The notes below the pieces were generated by a model. It saw nothing but the letters and a program-made list of their open reading frames with translations. It searched no databases and was not told the origin of the DNA. Positions 25,448-33,321 of a DNA stretch of 64,000 nt are shown one piece after another. The translations under genes were made by a program, and so were the position numbers. The stretch lies in contig NZ_DLHL01000003.1 of NCBI RefSeq assembly GCF_002483225.1, positions 1 to 64,000 of the forward strand. Direction: 5' to 3'. How positions within the stretch are numbered: the first letter of the stretch is position 1; each line of letters opens with the position of its first letter. Source of the stretch: Gemmatimonas sp. UBA7669 (lineage in GTDB: Bacteria > Gemmatimonadota > Gemmatimonadetes > Gemmatimonadales > Gemmatimonadaceae).

Positions 25448-26503
25448 ATGACGCGCGAGTATGACCCGGCCTGGTGGCTGCCCGACCCTCATTCGGCCAC
25501 GCTCTGGGGGCGACTGGGCCGGCGGGAACCGCAACTGGGCAGCCGTGCCCTGCCAATCACACGCGAGCACTGGGACACCCCCGACGGGGACTTCATTGAG
25601 CTGGTGCGCTTGGCGCCAGAAGCACAGGCCACCGGCCGGCCCCATTCATCCGCTCAGGAGCAGCCTCGGCTCCTCGTTCTGCATGGCCTCGAAGGCGGCA
25701 CCCACTCGCACTACGTTCGTGCTCTGTTCCGTGAGGCCCAATCGCGTGGCTGGGCCGCCGACCTGCTGCTGTTCCGCAGCTGTGGTTCGGCCCCCAACCG
25801 CCTACCGCGCTCCTACCACTCCGGCGATACCGGCGACGCCCGCTTTGTCCTCGAACGGCTTCGCCATGCCTTCCCCAACGTCCCTCTGGGCGTGGTCGGC
25901 GTCTCGCTGGGTGGCAACGTGCTCTGCAAGTTGCTTGGCGAGCTCGGGCCGGCGGCGAATGGGCTCATAAGCGGAGCCGTCGCCATGTCTGTGCCCTTCG
26001 ATCTGGCCCGCGCGTCGAGACAGATTGGGCGCGGTTTCGGCGCAGTATACGAACAGTTCTTCCTCAAGTCGCTCATTCCCAAGGCGCAGCACAAGCTCGC
26101 CCGTCACGCCGAGCTGCGGGACCGTGTTACACTGCCCCGCATCCGCACCCTTTGGGAGTTTGACGACGCCTTCACCGCACCCGTCCACGGCTTTGCCAGC
26201 GCCGCCGACTACTACGAGCGCTCCAGTTCACTGCCGTACCTTGGCGGCATCCGGGTGCCCACGCTGCTCCTGAACGCCGCGGACGACCCGTTCCTGCCGC
26301 CCCAGGTGCTCGGCGAGGTCCGGGAACAGCTGCAGGGGTCGGCGGCGTCCGACTGGGTAACACCCGAGTTCCCGTCTCGCGGCGGCCACGTGGGCTTTAC
26401 CGCCGGCGGCTGGCCCTGGGCGGCCTGGTATTACGGGGAGTGGCGGGCGGCCGAGTTCCTGGCCCAGGCCTTTGCCGATGCGAAGCGCTACCGGGTCGTC
26501 TAG
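25448..26503 (+). CDS. YheT-family alpha/beta hydrolase
   Basis: The 351-residue alpha/beta hydrolase shows LVLHGLEGGTHSHYVRAL (oxyanion region), the nucleophile elbow GVSLGG, a late Asp in LNAADDPFL and the catalytic His in GGHVGF. These features, with the N-terminal PAWWLPDPHSATLWG, fit YheT (COG0429), a predicted esterase of unknown substrate. It starts a same-strand run with the next two small membrane-protein genes. Confidence 0.92.
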   Translation: MTREYDPAWWLPDPHSATLWGRLGRREPQLGSRALPITREHWDTPDGDFIELVRLAPEAQATGRPHSSAQEQPRLLVLHGLEGGTHSHYVRALFREAQSRGWAADLLLFRSCGSAPNRLPRSYHSGDTGDARFVLERLRHAFPNVPLGVVGVSLGGNVLCKLLGELGPAANGLISGAVAMSVPFDLARASRQIGRGFGAVYEQFFLKSLIPKAQHKLARHAELRDRVTLPRIRTLWEFDDAFTAPVHGFASAADYYERSSSLPYLGGIRVPTLLLNAADDPFLPPQVLGEVREQLQGSAASDWVTPEFPSRGGHVGFTAGGWPWAAWYYGEWRAAEFLAQAFADAKRYRVV

Positions 26504-26543
26504 ACTTCCTCTTGTTGCTGCGTTTTCCTGAACGGTACATGAC

Positions 26544-27107
26544 GTGACCGCTGTAACTCTCGCTTTCCTGCTGACAGGGCTCGTCCTCGGCGTGGTGGCC
26601 ATGCTGCATGGCACCGAGCGCCGCGCGCTGCCGCATGGCGCGCCCCACGAACGCCGCACTGAGCACAACCCGGCCTCTGAGCCCTCGGCGCTGTTCAACC
26701 TGTCCAGCGTCGCCGCCTTTGCCTTTGCTTTTGGGCTGACCGGTTATCTGCTCACGCGCTACGTCGAGTGGCCGTGGTATGCCCAGTTGCTCGTCGCCCT
26801 TGGTGCAGGGGCCGCCGCCTATGCTTTGCAGGCGTTGCTCATTGCGCGTTGGGCCATTCCCAGCGCCCGCGCCGATCAGGTGGACACACGCTTTCTGCTG
26901 CAGGGCACCCTGGCACGAGTAGTGGACGCCGCGCCGGCTGGCGGCGTGGGGCGCTTGCTCTACACGCTCGACGGCGCCGAGTATCAGTTGCCGGTGCGCG
27001 CCATGGATGGCGAAGCGCTGGCGGTGGGCACCGAGGTCGTCATCGACCACCTGGATGAGGGCGTGGCCGTCTGCGAGCCCTGGGCCAGTGTGGAGCAGCG
27101 GCTCTGA
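26544..27107 (+). CDS. NfeD-like membrane protein with C-terminal OB-fold
   Basis: The 187-residue protein has three hydrophobic segments (about 2-20, 52-70, 76-96). A soluble C-terminal domain of about 80 residues (FLLQGTLARVVDAAPAGGVG, then LPVRAMDGEALAVGTEVVI) resembles the OB-fold of NfeD-type proteins. Such proteins work with flotillin or stomatin partners at membranes, but none is encoded nearby. Translation probably starts at the GTG at 26544, because the nearby ATG at 26539 meets a stop at once. It overlaps the next gene by TGATG. Confidence 0.6.
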   Translation: MTAVTLAFLLTGLVLGVVAMLHGTERRALPHGAPHERRTEHNPASEPSALFNLSSVAAFAFAFGLTGYLLTRYVEWPWYAQLLVALGAGAAAYALQALLIARWAIPSARADQVDTRFLLQGTLARVVDAAPAGGVGRLLYTLDGAEYQLPVRAMDGEALAVGTEVVIDHLDEGVAVCEPWASVEQRL

Positions 27108-27475
27108 TGCCGGGCCGCTGGAGCTGGACGGACGCGGCCATCTTCATCGCGGTCATCAGCGCGCTGCAGCTGGCCATGTTTGTGCTGCTCACCAAGGTGT
27201 TCTGCGGCATGTTCCCCGAAGGCGAGCAGTGCCCGGTCTGCGACGAGCACACGTCGGCGGTGGAGCGCAGCGGCTGGTGGAAGCTTTTTGCCCGCCGCTT
27301 CCGGCGCAGCTGGTGCCTGGCCTGTGGCTGGGAAGGCGTGCTGCGCCGCAGTGATGCGTGGATGCGTGAATCGCGCCATGCCCTCTGGCGCGCACGGTTT
27401 CAGCGCGTCTGGTCCATCGCAAACAGACGCAGCCACTCCGGCCAGTTGCCACTCAGCTCGAAGAAGTCGTCGTAG
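27107..27475 (+). CDS. Small membrane protein with zinc-ribbon motif
   Basis: The 122-residue protein has one transmembrane helix (about 9-30) and then two cysteine pairs, CPVC and CLAC, about 30 residues apart. That is a likely zinc ribbon. The C-terminal tail is basic. The family is not recognised. It is translationally coupled to the NfeD-like gene upstream. The last 76 bases overlap the convergent 96-residue protein gene, so its true end or expression deserves checking. Confidence 0.6.
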   Translation: MPGRWSWTDAAIFIAVISALQLAMFVLLTKVFCGMFPEGEQCPVCDEHTSAVERSGWWKLFARRFRRSWCLACGWEGVLRRSDAWMRESRHALWRARFQRVWSIANRRSHSGQLPLSSKKSS

Positions 27476-27690
27476 TACACGAGCCCTGCGTCCTCGAGCT
27501 GGGCGATGAGATCCGATGCCGAGTCCTCGCCGACCAGCGGACCAATGACGATGAGTCCGCCCTCGACCCGGAACTCTTCGGGCGTGAGGTTGAAGGCCTC
27601 GTCGATCTGGGCGCGGGTGAGCTGGACCCGTTCAAAGGCCTCGCGGCGGATGAGCACGCAGGGCGCGGTGTGCGATAACATGAGGGGCAT
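27400..27690 (-). CDS. Conserved-looking hypothetical protein, 96 aa
   Basis: This small acidic protein has no signal peptide or membrane segment. Its middle (AQIDEAFNLTPEEFRVEGGLIVIGPLVGEDSASDLI) looks folded, and the end (YYDDFFELSGNWPEWLRLF) is aromatic-rich. The family is unknown. The ATG at 27690 is divergent from mnmG; an internal ATG at 27681 is possible. Its 3' end overlaps the zinc-ribbon gene on the other strand by 76 bases. Confidence 0.65.
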   Translation of the reverse strand: MPLMLSHTAPCVLIRREAFERVQLTRAQIDEAFNLTPEEFRVEGGLIVIGPLVGEDSASDLIAQLEDAGLVYYDDFFELSGNWPEWLRLFAMDQTR

Positions 27691-27798
27691 ACGTCTCCAA
27701 TCTGCGGGCAGACCGCGCACGCCGGTACTCCCGCCGCAGGTTTGCTGGCGTCCGGTGCGTCGTTTGTCCGTTTCCCCGTCACTTTTCTCGCTGCACTG

Positions 27799-29751
27799 AT
27801 GTCCTTCGCCGATGCCATGATTTCGCCGGATAGCGCGGCGCTCGAGGCCCACTTTGATGTCATCGTGGTGGGCGGTGGCCATGCCGGCACGGAGGCCGCC
27901 GTCGCCGCGGCGCGCACAGGAGCGCAGGTGGCGCTCATTACCGGCGCGCTCGAACAGATCGGACAGTTGTCGTGCAATCCCGCCATCGGCGGCATTGCCA
28001 AGGGCACGGTGGTGCGTGAAGTGGATGCACTGGGTGGCATCATGGCGCGCGCTACCGACATGGCGACGCTGCAGTTCCGCATGCTCAACCGCGGCAAGGG
28101 TCCGGCCGTGTGGGCACCACGCGCGCAATGCGATCGCGGACTGTATCGTCGCGCCGCGCGGCAGTTGCTCGAGGCGCACCCCAATCTGATGACCATCCAG
28201 GGCATGGTCGCCCGATTGCTGTTCGACGCCGGCGCCACGGGTACGCCGCGCGTGGCCGGGGTGGAGACGCGCGAAGGCCGCCGCTTCGGCGCGCGCGCCG
28301 TGGTGCTGACCACCGGCACCTTCGGGCGCGGCACCATGCACATCGGCACCGACACCCGCATCAGTGGTGGACGTGCGGGCGAGGCCGCGTCGCTGTGGCT
28401 TGGCGAGCAATTGGATGCGTTGGGTTTGACCACGCTGCGCTTCAAGACCGGCACGCCCCCTCGCATCGACGGGCGTTCCGTGCAGATCGACGTGCTCGAG
28501 CAGCAGGACAGCGAGATCGACGCGTTCGACTATTCATGGTCGCACTTCTGGACCACGCCGCGCCGTGGACGACATCCCGCGCAACTGCCGTGCTGGATTA
28601 CCTGGCTGGAAGCTGAAGGCACACACTACATCGCCGAGCATATCGGGCAGTCAGCCATGTATGGCGGCGCCATTGCCTCGCGTGGACCGCGCTACTGTCC
28701 GAGTGTCGAAGACAAGGTGGTGAAGTTTCCCGACAAGTCACGACATCAACTGTTTCTCGAGCCCGAGGGGCACGACACGCAGGAGATGTATGTGAACGGG
28801 CTCTCCACGTCGCTGCCGGCCCCGGTGCAGCTCGCCGTGATGCGCACCGTGCGCGGCCTTGAGCACGTACGCATGACCCGCGCCGGTTACGCCATCGAGT
28901 ACGACTACTATCCGCCCACACAACTCGAGGCCTCGCTGCAGTCGCGCGCCATTGCGGGACTGTTTTTCGCGGGCCAGGTGAATGGCACGACCGGCTACGA
29001 AGAGGCCGCTGGACAGGGCGTCGTGGCGGGCATCAATGCGGCGCATCACGTGCTGGAGCGCGATCCGCTCATCCTCGGCCGCGAAACGAGCTATATCGGC
29101 GTGCTCATCGACGACCTCGTCACGCGTGGTGTGGACGAGCCCTATCGGCTGTTCACGTCGCGCAGCGAATTCCGGCTCACGGTGCGGCAGGACAACGCAC
29201 TCGCGCGACTTGGTCCCAGGGCGGCGGAACTGGGTTTGTTGTCCGGCGCTGAGGAGGCGCATATGACGCGGCGACTGGATGCGGTGCGCGAGGCGCTGCG
29301 TCTGGCGGAGGCCACCAGCATGGCGCCGGCTGTTGCAGATCCGGTGCTGCAATCGGTGGGCTCACGGCCGCTGCAGCATGCGGTGCGCGCGGCGGAGCTG
29401 GCCAAGCGGCAGGACGTATCGCTGGCCGCGCTGTTCTCCGTGGCTGGCGTGGGAAGCGACCTGCCCGGCGACGCGGTGGTCGGTGCCGAACTGGAGATCA
29501 AATACGCCGGGTATTTCGAGAAGGAGCGGGCGCGGGCGGCGCGGCTGGCGGCGCAGGGTACGCTGCGGCTTCCTGCGTGGTTGGTATACGAGGAGCTGAC
29601 CACCCTGTCTGTCGAGGCGAGGCAAAAGCTCGCGGCGGTTCGCCCCAGCACGATGGCCCAGGCAGGCAGCATCCCGGGCATCAGCCCCGCGGATCTCCAG
29701 AACCTGCTCTTCGAGCTACATCGTACTCGACCGGCGTCCAGTTCTGCGTGA
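27799..29751 (+). CDS. mnmG: tRNA uridine-5-carboxymethylaminomethyl(34) synthesis enzyme MnmG (GidA)
   Basis: The 650-residue FAD enzyme works with MnmE to modify U34 in the wobble position of several tRNAs. It has the FAD motif GGGHAG at residues 25-30, then LSCNPAIGGIAKG and RGKGPAVWAPRAQ. TTGTFGRGTMHIG, GTTGYEEAAGQG and SRSEFRLTVRQDNA are also seen. The C-terminal helical MnmE-binding part is present, including IKYAGYFEKE and IPGISPADLQNLL. The ATG at 27799 is chosen; the frame from 27742 adds unlikely residues. Together with parAB downstream it suggests an origin-proximal position, although rsmG (gidB) is not next to it. Confidence 0.97.
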   Translation: MSFADAMISPDSAALEAHFDVIVVGGGHAGTEAAVAAARTGAQVALITGALEQIGQLSCNPAIGGIAKGTVVREVDALGGIMARATDMATLQFRMLNRGKGPAVWAPRAQCDRGLYRRAARQLLEAHPNLMTIQGMVARLLFDAGATGTPRVAGVETREGRRFGARAVVLTTGTFGRGTMHIGTDTRISGGRAGEAASLWLGEQLDALGLTTLRFKTGTPPRIDGRSVQIDVLEQQDSEIDAFDYSWSHFWTTPRRGRHPAQLPCWITWLEAEGTHYIAEHIGQSAMYGGAIASRGPRYCPSVEDKVVKFPDKSRHQLFLEPEGHDTQEMYVNGLSTSLPAPVQLAVMRTVRGLEHVRMTRAGYAIEYDYYPPTQLEASLQSRAIAGLFFAGQVNGTTGYEEAAGQGVVAGINAAHHVLERDPLILGRETSYIGVLIDDLVTRGVDEPYRLFTSRSEFRLTVRQDNALARLGPRAAELGLLSGAEEAHMTRRLDAVREALRLAEATSMAPAVADPVLQSVGSRPLQHAVRAAELAKRQDVSLAALFSVAGVGSDLPGDAVVGAELEIKYAGYFEKERARAARLAAQGTLRLPAWLVYEELTTLSVEARQKLAAVRPSTMAQAGSIPGISPADLQNLLFELHRTRPASSSA

Positions 29752-29774
29752 AGCTGAAGTTGTTGGTTTAGCTG

Positions 29775-29802
29775 GTCAGTTTTGTTTTAACTGGCCTTAT
29801 TG
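29775..29802 (+). terminator. Probable terminator of mnmG
   Basis: GGTCAGTT (29775-29782) pairs with AACTGGCC (29790-29797), with one G-T pair, and is followed by TTATT. It lies just after the mnmG stop in a locally AT-rich stretch. Confidence 0.5.
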
Positions 29803-29828
29803 TGATCGTATAGTGTGCTGATAATGTC
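29801..29828 (+). promoter_or_regulatory. Possible sigma-70-type promoter of the SIMPL gene
   Basis: TTGTGA (29801-29806) and TAATGT (29823-29828) are 16 bases apart in the AT-rich spacer between mnmG and the SIMPL gene. The leader to the ATG at 29961 would be about 125 bases long. This is a weak, visual match only. Confidence 0.3.
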
Positions 29829-29960
29829 TTTGTGTAATGGTGTCTCGCCCAAGCCGGAACTTTGGAACCATCGAACCTTGGTGACAGTCCGGGGTCCGTT
29901 CAGGTAGCAGGAGCAGTGGTCCCGAGTTCTTCAACTTTCATCCCCGTCGCGGGAGCAGGC

Positions 29961-30713
29961 ATGCCACGAGCAATCAAGCGGTCGTTTACGTCCCGAACTA
30001 TATGGTATGGCGCCGGACTGGTGGCGGCCGGATTTGCACGGCCCGTAGCGGCCCAGACCGTGGCCCCCGAGCCCCCGCCGGCGATCATGGTGTCGGCGCG
30101 CGGCGAGGTGCAGGTGGCACCTGACCGGGCCCGGGTGCAGGTCGGCGTGGAAACGCAGGCCAAGACCTCCGCGGCGGCGGCGGCCGAGAACAACCAGAAG
30201 CAGGCTGCTGTGCTGAAGGCCATTCGCGCTCTTGGAATACCGCAGGCGCAGATCCGTACGCTCAACTACAGTGTGATGCCGATCCAGCGCTACGATGACA
30301 AGCTCAAGCGGGTGGTGATCGACGGCTACCAGGTGAGCAACATCGTCAGCGTGGAGACGGAAAAGCTGGACCTGGCGGGCCAGATCATCGATGCCGGGTT
30401 GAACAACGGCGCCAACCGGGTGGCCGGCCTCGACTTCTTTGTGAAGGACCGCGCGAAGGCGCAGGAAGAGGCGCTGGCTCAGGCGGTGGCGACGGCGCGC
30501 CGTCAGGCCGAAGTCGCAGCCCGTGCAGCGGGTGGTCAGCTTGGTGGGCTGCTCGAGATCATGATCAACGACTTCGAGCGACCGGATCCTCGCCCGATGA
30601 TGGCCATGGCCAAGATGGAGATGGACGCCGCCGGCGCCCCGACGGAGGTCAGTGCCGGGACGAGCACTGTCAGTGTGCAGGTCACGACCCGCTGGCGCTT
30701 TCAGAACCGCTGA
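29961..30713 (+). CDS. SIMPL (DUF541) domain secreted protein
   Basis: The 250-residue protein has a signal peptide (cleavage near PVAAQ/TV) and then a SIMPL domain. Motifs are ISARGEV-like MVSARGEVQVAPDRARVQVGVETQ, IRTLNYSVMPI, GYQVSNIVSVE and a terminal TTRWRF. SIMPL proteins sit in the periplasm or envelope and have no well-defined activity. The ATG at 29961 starts the leader; the frame from 29862 is longer but runs through the AT-rich leader. It is followed by a strong terminator, so it is a single-gene unit between mnmG and parAB. Confidence 0.88.
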   Translation: MPRAIKRSFTSRTIWYGAGLVAAGFARPVAAQTVAPEPPPAIMVSARGEVQVAPDRARVQVGVETQAKTSAAAAAENNQKQAAVLKAIRALGIPQAQIRTLNYSVMPIQRYDDKLKRVVIDGYQVSNIVSVETEKLDLAGQIIDAGLNNGANRVAGLDFFVKDRAKAQEEALAQAVATARRQAEVAARAAGGQLGGLLEIMINDFERPDPRPMMAMAKMEMDAAGAPTEVSAGTSTVSVQVTTRWRFQNR

Positions 30714-30736
30714 CGCCGTCCGATCGCAGACATGCC

Positions 30737-30779
30737 ACAACAACGCCCCGGAGCCCGCTGCTCCGGGGCGTTGTTGTTT
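30737..30779 (+). terminator. Strong rho-independent-like terminator after the SIMPL gene
   Basis: An 18-bp stem (30737-30754 with 30760-30777) with a 5-base loop CCGCT has a GC-rich core and AT-rich base ending in TTGTTGTTT. It lies 24 bases after the SIMPL stop. Confidence 0.85.
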
Positions 30780-30865
30780 GACTGATCACCACGGATTGCA
30801 CGGCCAACAGGGAAGCCACAGGACAGGTCAGCCTGAAACGAGAAGGCTGACGATCAGGCGGAGCC

Positions 30866-31047
30866 GATCCGGCTGTTTCCGCGCGTTTCCGTGTCATCCG
30901 CGACAAGGCAGTTCAGCACCGCCTGCCGTGGCGCCATGGTCCGTGTGGGAAGCCGTTTCACGTGAAACACCGTGATCTGTGCGAATGCGAATGCCGTTGA
31001 ACTGCCTTGTCGCGGATCACGCGGAAACGCACGGAAACTGCCGGATT
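30866..31047. repeat. 52-bp inverted repeat enclosing a parS site
   Basis: Arms 30866-30917 and 30996-31047 are reverse complements at 46 of 52 positions. The 78-base loop contains parS 1 almost at its centre. The arms include a conserved CCGCGACAAGGCAGTTCA block. Confidence 0.85.
30954..30969. promoter_or_regulatory. parS site 1 (ParB-binding palindrome)
   Basis: The core GTTTCACGTGAAAC is a perfect 14-bp palindrome at 30955-30968. The 16 bases match the bacterial parS consensus TGTTTCACGTGAAACA at 15 positions. parA and parB follow downstream. A direct repeat of parS plus flanks (30942-30978 and 31209-31245, 32 of 37 matching) links it with site 2. Confidence 0.95.
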
Positions 31048-31220
31048 GACTCCGTGCCGAGACATGCGACGGTCCAAATGAGCCAAGATCCATACCCAAT
31101 GGCTGCCAAGACTCAGGAATCACCTGGGCTCGCCCTCTGCACCAGTCCCCATCCTGTGGTTTCCCCACTTGTCCGCGGAATCCGTGGTAATCAGTCAGGT
31201 CGAGAGGACGCGTGGAAAGG

Positions 31221-31236
31221 CGTTTCACGTGAAACG
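31221..31236. promoter_or_regulatory. parS site 2 (ParB-binding palindrome)
   Basis: The same perfect 14-bp core lies at 31222-31235, about 150 bases before the parA start. Only the two outermost bases differ from the 16-base consensus. It shares flanking sequence with site 1. Confidence 0.94.
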
Positions 31237-31385
31237 TCGTGATCTCCTCCTCGAAATGTCCGGCCCAAACCGCCACGCGGGCACACCAACGCAGCAATTG
31301 GCCCGGGAATGACCGCGTTACCATGGTCCCCGCGCGTCCGGCGCCCTATACTTCGCCTCCCCAGAGAACCCCAATCGAAGAGCCC

Positions 31386-32267
31386 GTGGGACGCATCCTC
31401 GCCATAGCTAATCAGAAGGGCGGTGTCGGTAAGACCACCACCGCTGTGAACCTCGCGGCCTCGCTGGCCGTCGCTGAGCAACGCACCCTGCTCATCGACG
31501 CCGACCCCCAGGGCAACGCGACCTCGGGCTGTGGCATTTCCCGCGATGACTTCTCCGCGCACACCTACGACGTCCTCCTCGGCGAAGCCACCATCGATCA
31601 GGCCCTCGTACGCGGCGTGCAGTTCCGCCACCTCGACGTCCTGCCCACCACACCCGATCTCGCGGCCGTGGAAGTCGAGCTGGTGGATGTCGAGGACCGC
31701 GTGACGCGCATGCGCGACGCCCTCGCGCCCATCCGCGATCGCTACGACGTCATCCTCATCGACTGCCCGCCCTCACTGGGGCTGATCACGCTCAACATGC
31801 TCGTGGCCGCGGATGCCCTGCTCATTCCGCTGCAGTGCGAGTACTACGCGCTCGAGGGGCTGTCCCAGCTCCTCAGCACCGTGCAGCGCGTGCAGGACTC
31901 GGTGAACCCAGCGCTCGACGTGGACGCCGTGCTGCTCACCATGTACGACGCCCGTCTCAACCTCTCGCGCCAGGTGGCGGCCGATGCCCGCGCCCACTTC
32001 GGCGACCGCGTCTTCCAGACCGTCATCCCGCGCAATATCCGTCTCGCTGAGGCCCCAAGCTTCGGCAAGCCGATTGTGGTGTACGACGTGGCTTCCGTTG
32101 GCGCGCAGGCGTACATGGCCGTCGCGCACGAGCTCATCGCCCGAATGAACTCGGCCGCCCCGGATGCCTCCGCCGCGAACCCGTCGAGCCAGGCCGCACC
32201 CGACGCCCCGGCCGCCACATCGTCGGCCTCCGACCCTGCCTCACCCGCCTCCTCGCATGACGCCTGA
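31386..32267 (+). CDS. parA: Chromosome-partitioning ATPase ParA (Soj)
   Basis: The 293-residue deviant Walker ATPase carries KGGVGKT at residues 11-17, the switch region DADPQGNATSG and Walker B-like VILIDCPPSLG. It binds non-specific DNA and moves ParB-parS complexes. I chose the GTG at 31386 because it gives the normal ParA N-terminus (GRILAIANQKGG). An ATG at 31323 and the frame to 31239 are longer options; the latter would overlap parS 2. The last 35 residues are an Ala/Ser/Pro-rich tail. It overlaps parB by 11 bases. Confidence 0.95.
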   Translation: MGRILAIANQKGGVGKTTTAVNLAASLAVAEQRTLLIDADPQGNATSGCGISRDDFSAHTYDVLLGEATIDQALVRGVQFRHLDVLPTTPDLAAVEVELVDVEDRVTRMRDALAPIRDRYDVILIDCPPSLGLITLNMLVAADALLIPLQCEYYALEGLSQLLSTVQRVQDSVNPALDVDAVLLTMYDARLNLSRQVAADARAHFGDRVFQTVIPRNIRLAEAPSFGKPIVVYDVASVGAQAYMAVAHELIARMNSAAPDASAANPSSQAAPDAPAATSSASDPASPASSHDA

Positions 32268-33273
32268 ACCGCCGCGCCGCCTCGGACGTGGGCTCGACGC
32301 CCTCCTCGCTCGACGAGATCCCAAGCCCGCCGAGAGCCGGACCGCGCCCACCGAGCAAGCGCCCGCGCAAGCCGGCGCGGAGAACGCGCAGGCCCCCGCC
32401 GCGGCCAGCGGAAGCGCCGCCGCCCCGGCGAGCACCGAGCCCGCCAACGCCGCCGGCAACCTGCGCACGCTGCAGATTTCCCAGATTCGGGCAAATCCGT
32501 ATCAGCCCCGCAAAGAATTCCGCATTGAGGAATTGGCGGACCTCGAAGCCAGCCTGCGTACCAATGGCCTGCTCCAGCCCATCACCGTGCGTCCGGCCCC
32601 GGGTGGCCACGGCTACGAGCTGATCGCGGGCGAGCGCCGCTACCGTGCCGCAACCCGTCTGGGCTGGACCGACATCCCGGCCCTCGTGCGCGAGGTCGAC
32701 GACCGTCAGTTGGCCACGCTGGCCATGATCGAGAACCTCCAGCGTGCCGACCTCGATCCCATTGAAGAAGCCGAAGGCTACCAACGTCTCATCGACGACT
32801 TCGGCCTCTCCAACCAGGAAGTGGCGGACGTGGTCGGCAAGGACCGCTCGACCGTGGCCAACGCCCTCCGGCTCCGGCAACTGCCGGCCAGCGTGCGCCG
32901 CATGCTCCAGGAGAAGCAGCTCTCGGCCGGCCACGCGCGCGCCCTGCTGGCGCTGGGAACCGAGCGGGCCATCGTGGACTTGGCCCGGGAGACCGTGGCG
33001 CAGCAGTGGTCGGTGCGTGAAGTCGAGCGGCGGGTGCAGGCGGAACGCCCCAAAGCCCCAGCAGCCAAGAAGGCCGACAATTCAGCGACGGCCACGCCCC
33101 CTGGCGCCTCCGGGGCGGTGGTCCGTCAGCTTGAGGAGAAGTTGCGCCGCCGTCTGCAGACCACGGTGTCCATCAATTTGTCGGCCAAGGACAAGGGCGA
33201 GGTGCGCATCCAGTTCTTCTCGAACGACGACCTGGAGCGCCTGCTCGAGCTGCTCGGTATTTCGCTCGACTGA
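32257..33273 (+). CDS. parB: Chromosome-partitioning protein ParB (Spo0J)
   Basis: The 338-residue protein has the N-terminal ParA-stimulating segment RRLGRGLDALL. An Ala/Pro-rich linker follows, then the CTPase/ParB core (QISQIRANPYQPRKEF, LQPITVRP, AGERRYRA). A helix-turn-helix lies around SNQEVADVVGKDRSTVANALRL. The C-terminal dimerisation part ends in LERLLELLGISLD. AGERRYRA is the CTP-binding box. It loads at the two parS sites upstream of parA. The ATG at 32257 lies inside the end of parA. Confidence 0.96.
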   Translation: MTPEPPRRLGRGLDALLARRDPKPAESRTAPTEQAPAQAGAENAQAPAAASGSAAAPASTEPANAAGNLRTLQISQIRANPYQPRKEFRIEELADLEASLRTNGLLQPITVRPAPGGHGYELIAGERRYRAATRLGWTDIPALVREVDDRQLATLAMIENLQRADLDPIEEAEGYQRLIDDFGLSNQEVADVVGKDRSTVANALRLRQLPASVRRMLQEKQLSAGHARALLALGTERAIVDLARETVAQQWSVREVERRVQAERPKAPAAKKADNSATATPPGASGAVVRQLEEKLRRRLQTTVSINLSAKDKGEVRIQFFSNDDLERLLELLGISLD

Positions 33274-33321
33274 ACTGACGCCACTAGCGCGTCACATCAG
33301 CAACACATTCAGGACAACACC

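Larger units (their letters stand above)
30778..31385. other. Gene-free chromosome-partition region upstream of parA
   Basis: About 600 bases between the SIMPL terminator and parA hold no convincing gene. The region contains two parS palindromes, a 52-bp inverted repeat around the first, an outer 19-bp inverted repeat (30779-30797 with 31179-31197, 18 of 19 matching) and a small hairpin (30827-30834 with 30844-30851). Short frames across parS translate the palindrome as VSRET or FHVKR and are regarded as spurious. No DnaA-box cluster was seen. Confidence 0.75.

Noticed and set aside
30854..31324. Short open frames across the parS region on both strands
   Set aside because: They translate the parS palindrome (VSRET, FHVKR) and the inverted repeats, have no domain, and lie in the partition region.
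31239..31385. Longer ParA start
   Set aside because: It would place coding sequence right beside parS 2 and add residues not seen in ParA. The GTG at 31386 gives the normal N-terminus. The ATG at 31323 cannot be fully excluded.
33274..33321. Purine riboswitch before the BMP operon
   Set aside because: Only 48 bases separate parB from the BMP gene, too short for a purine aptamer, and no matching stems are visible.
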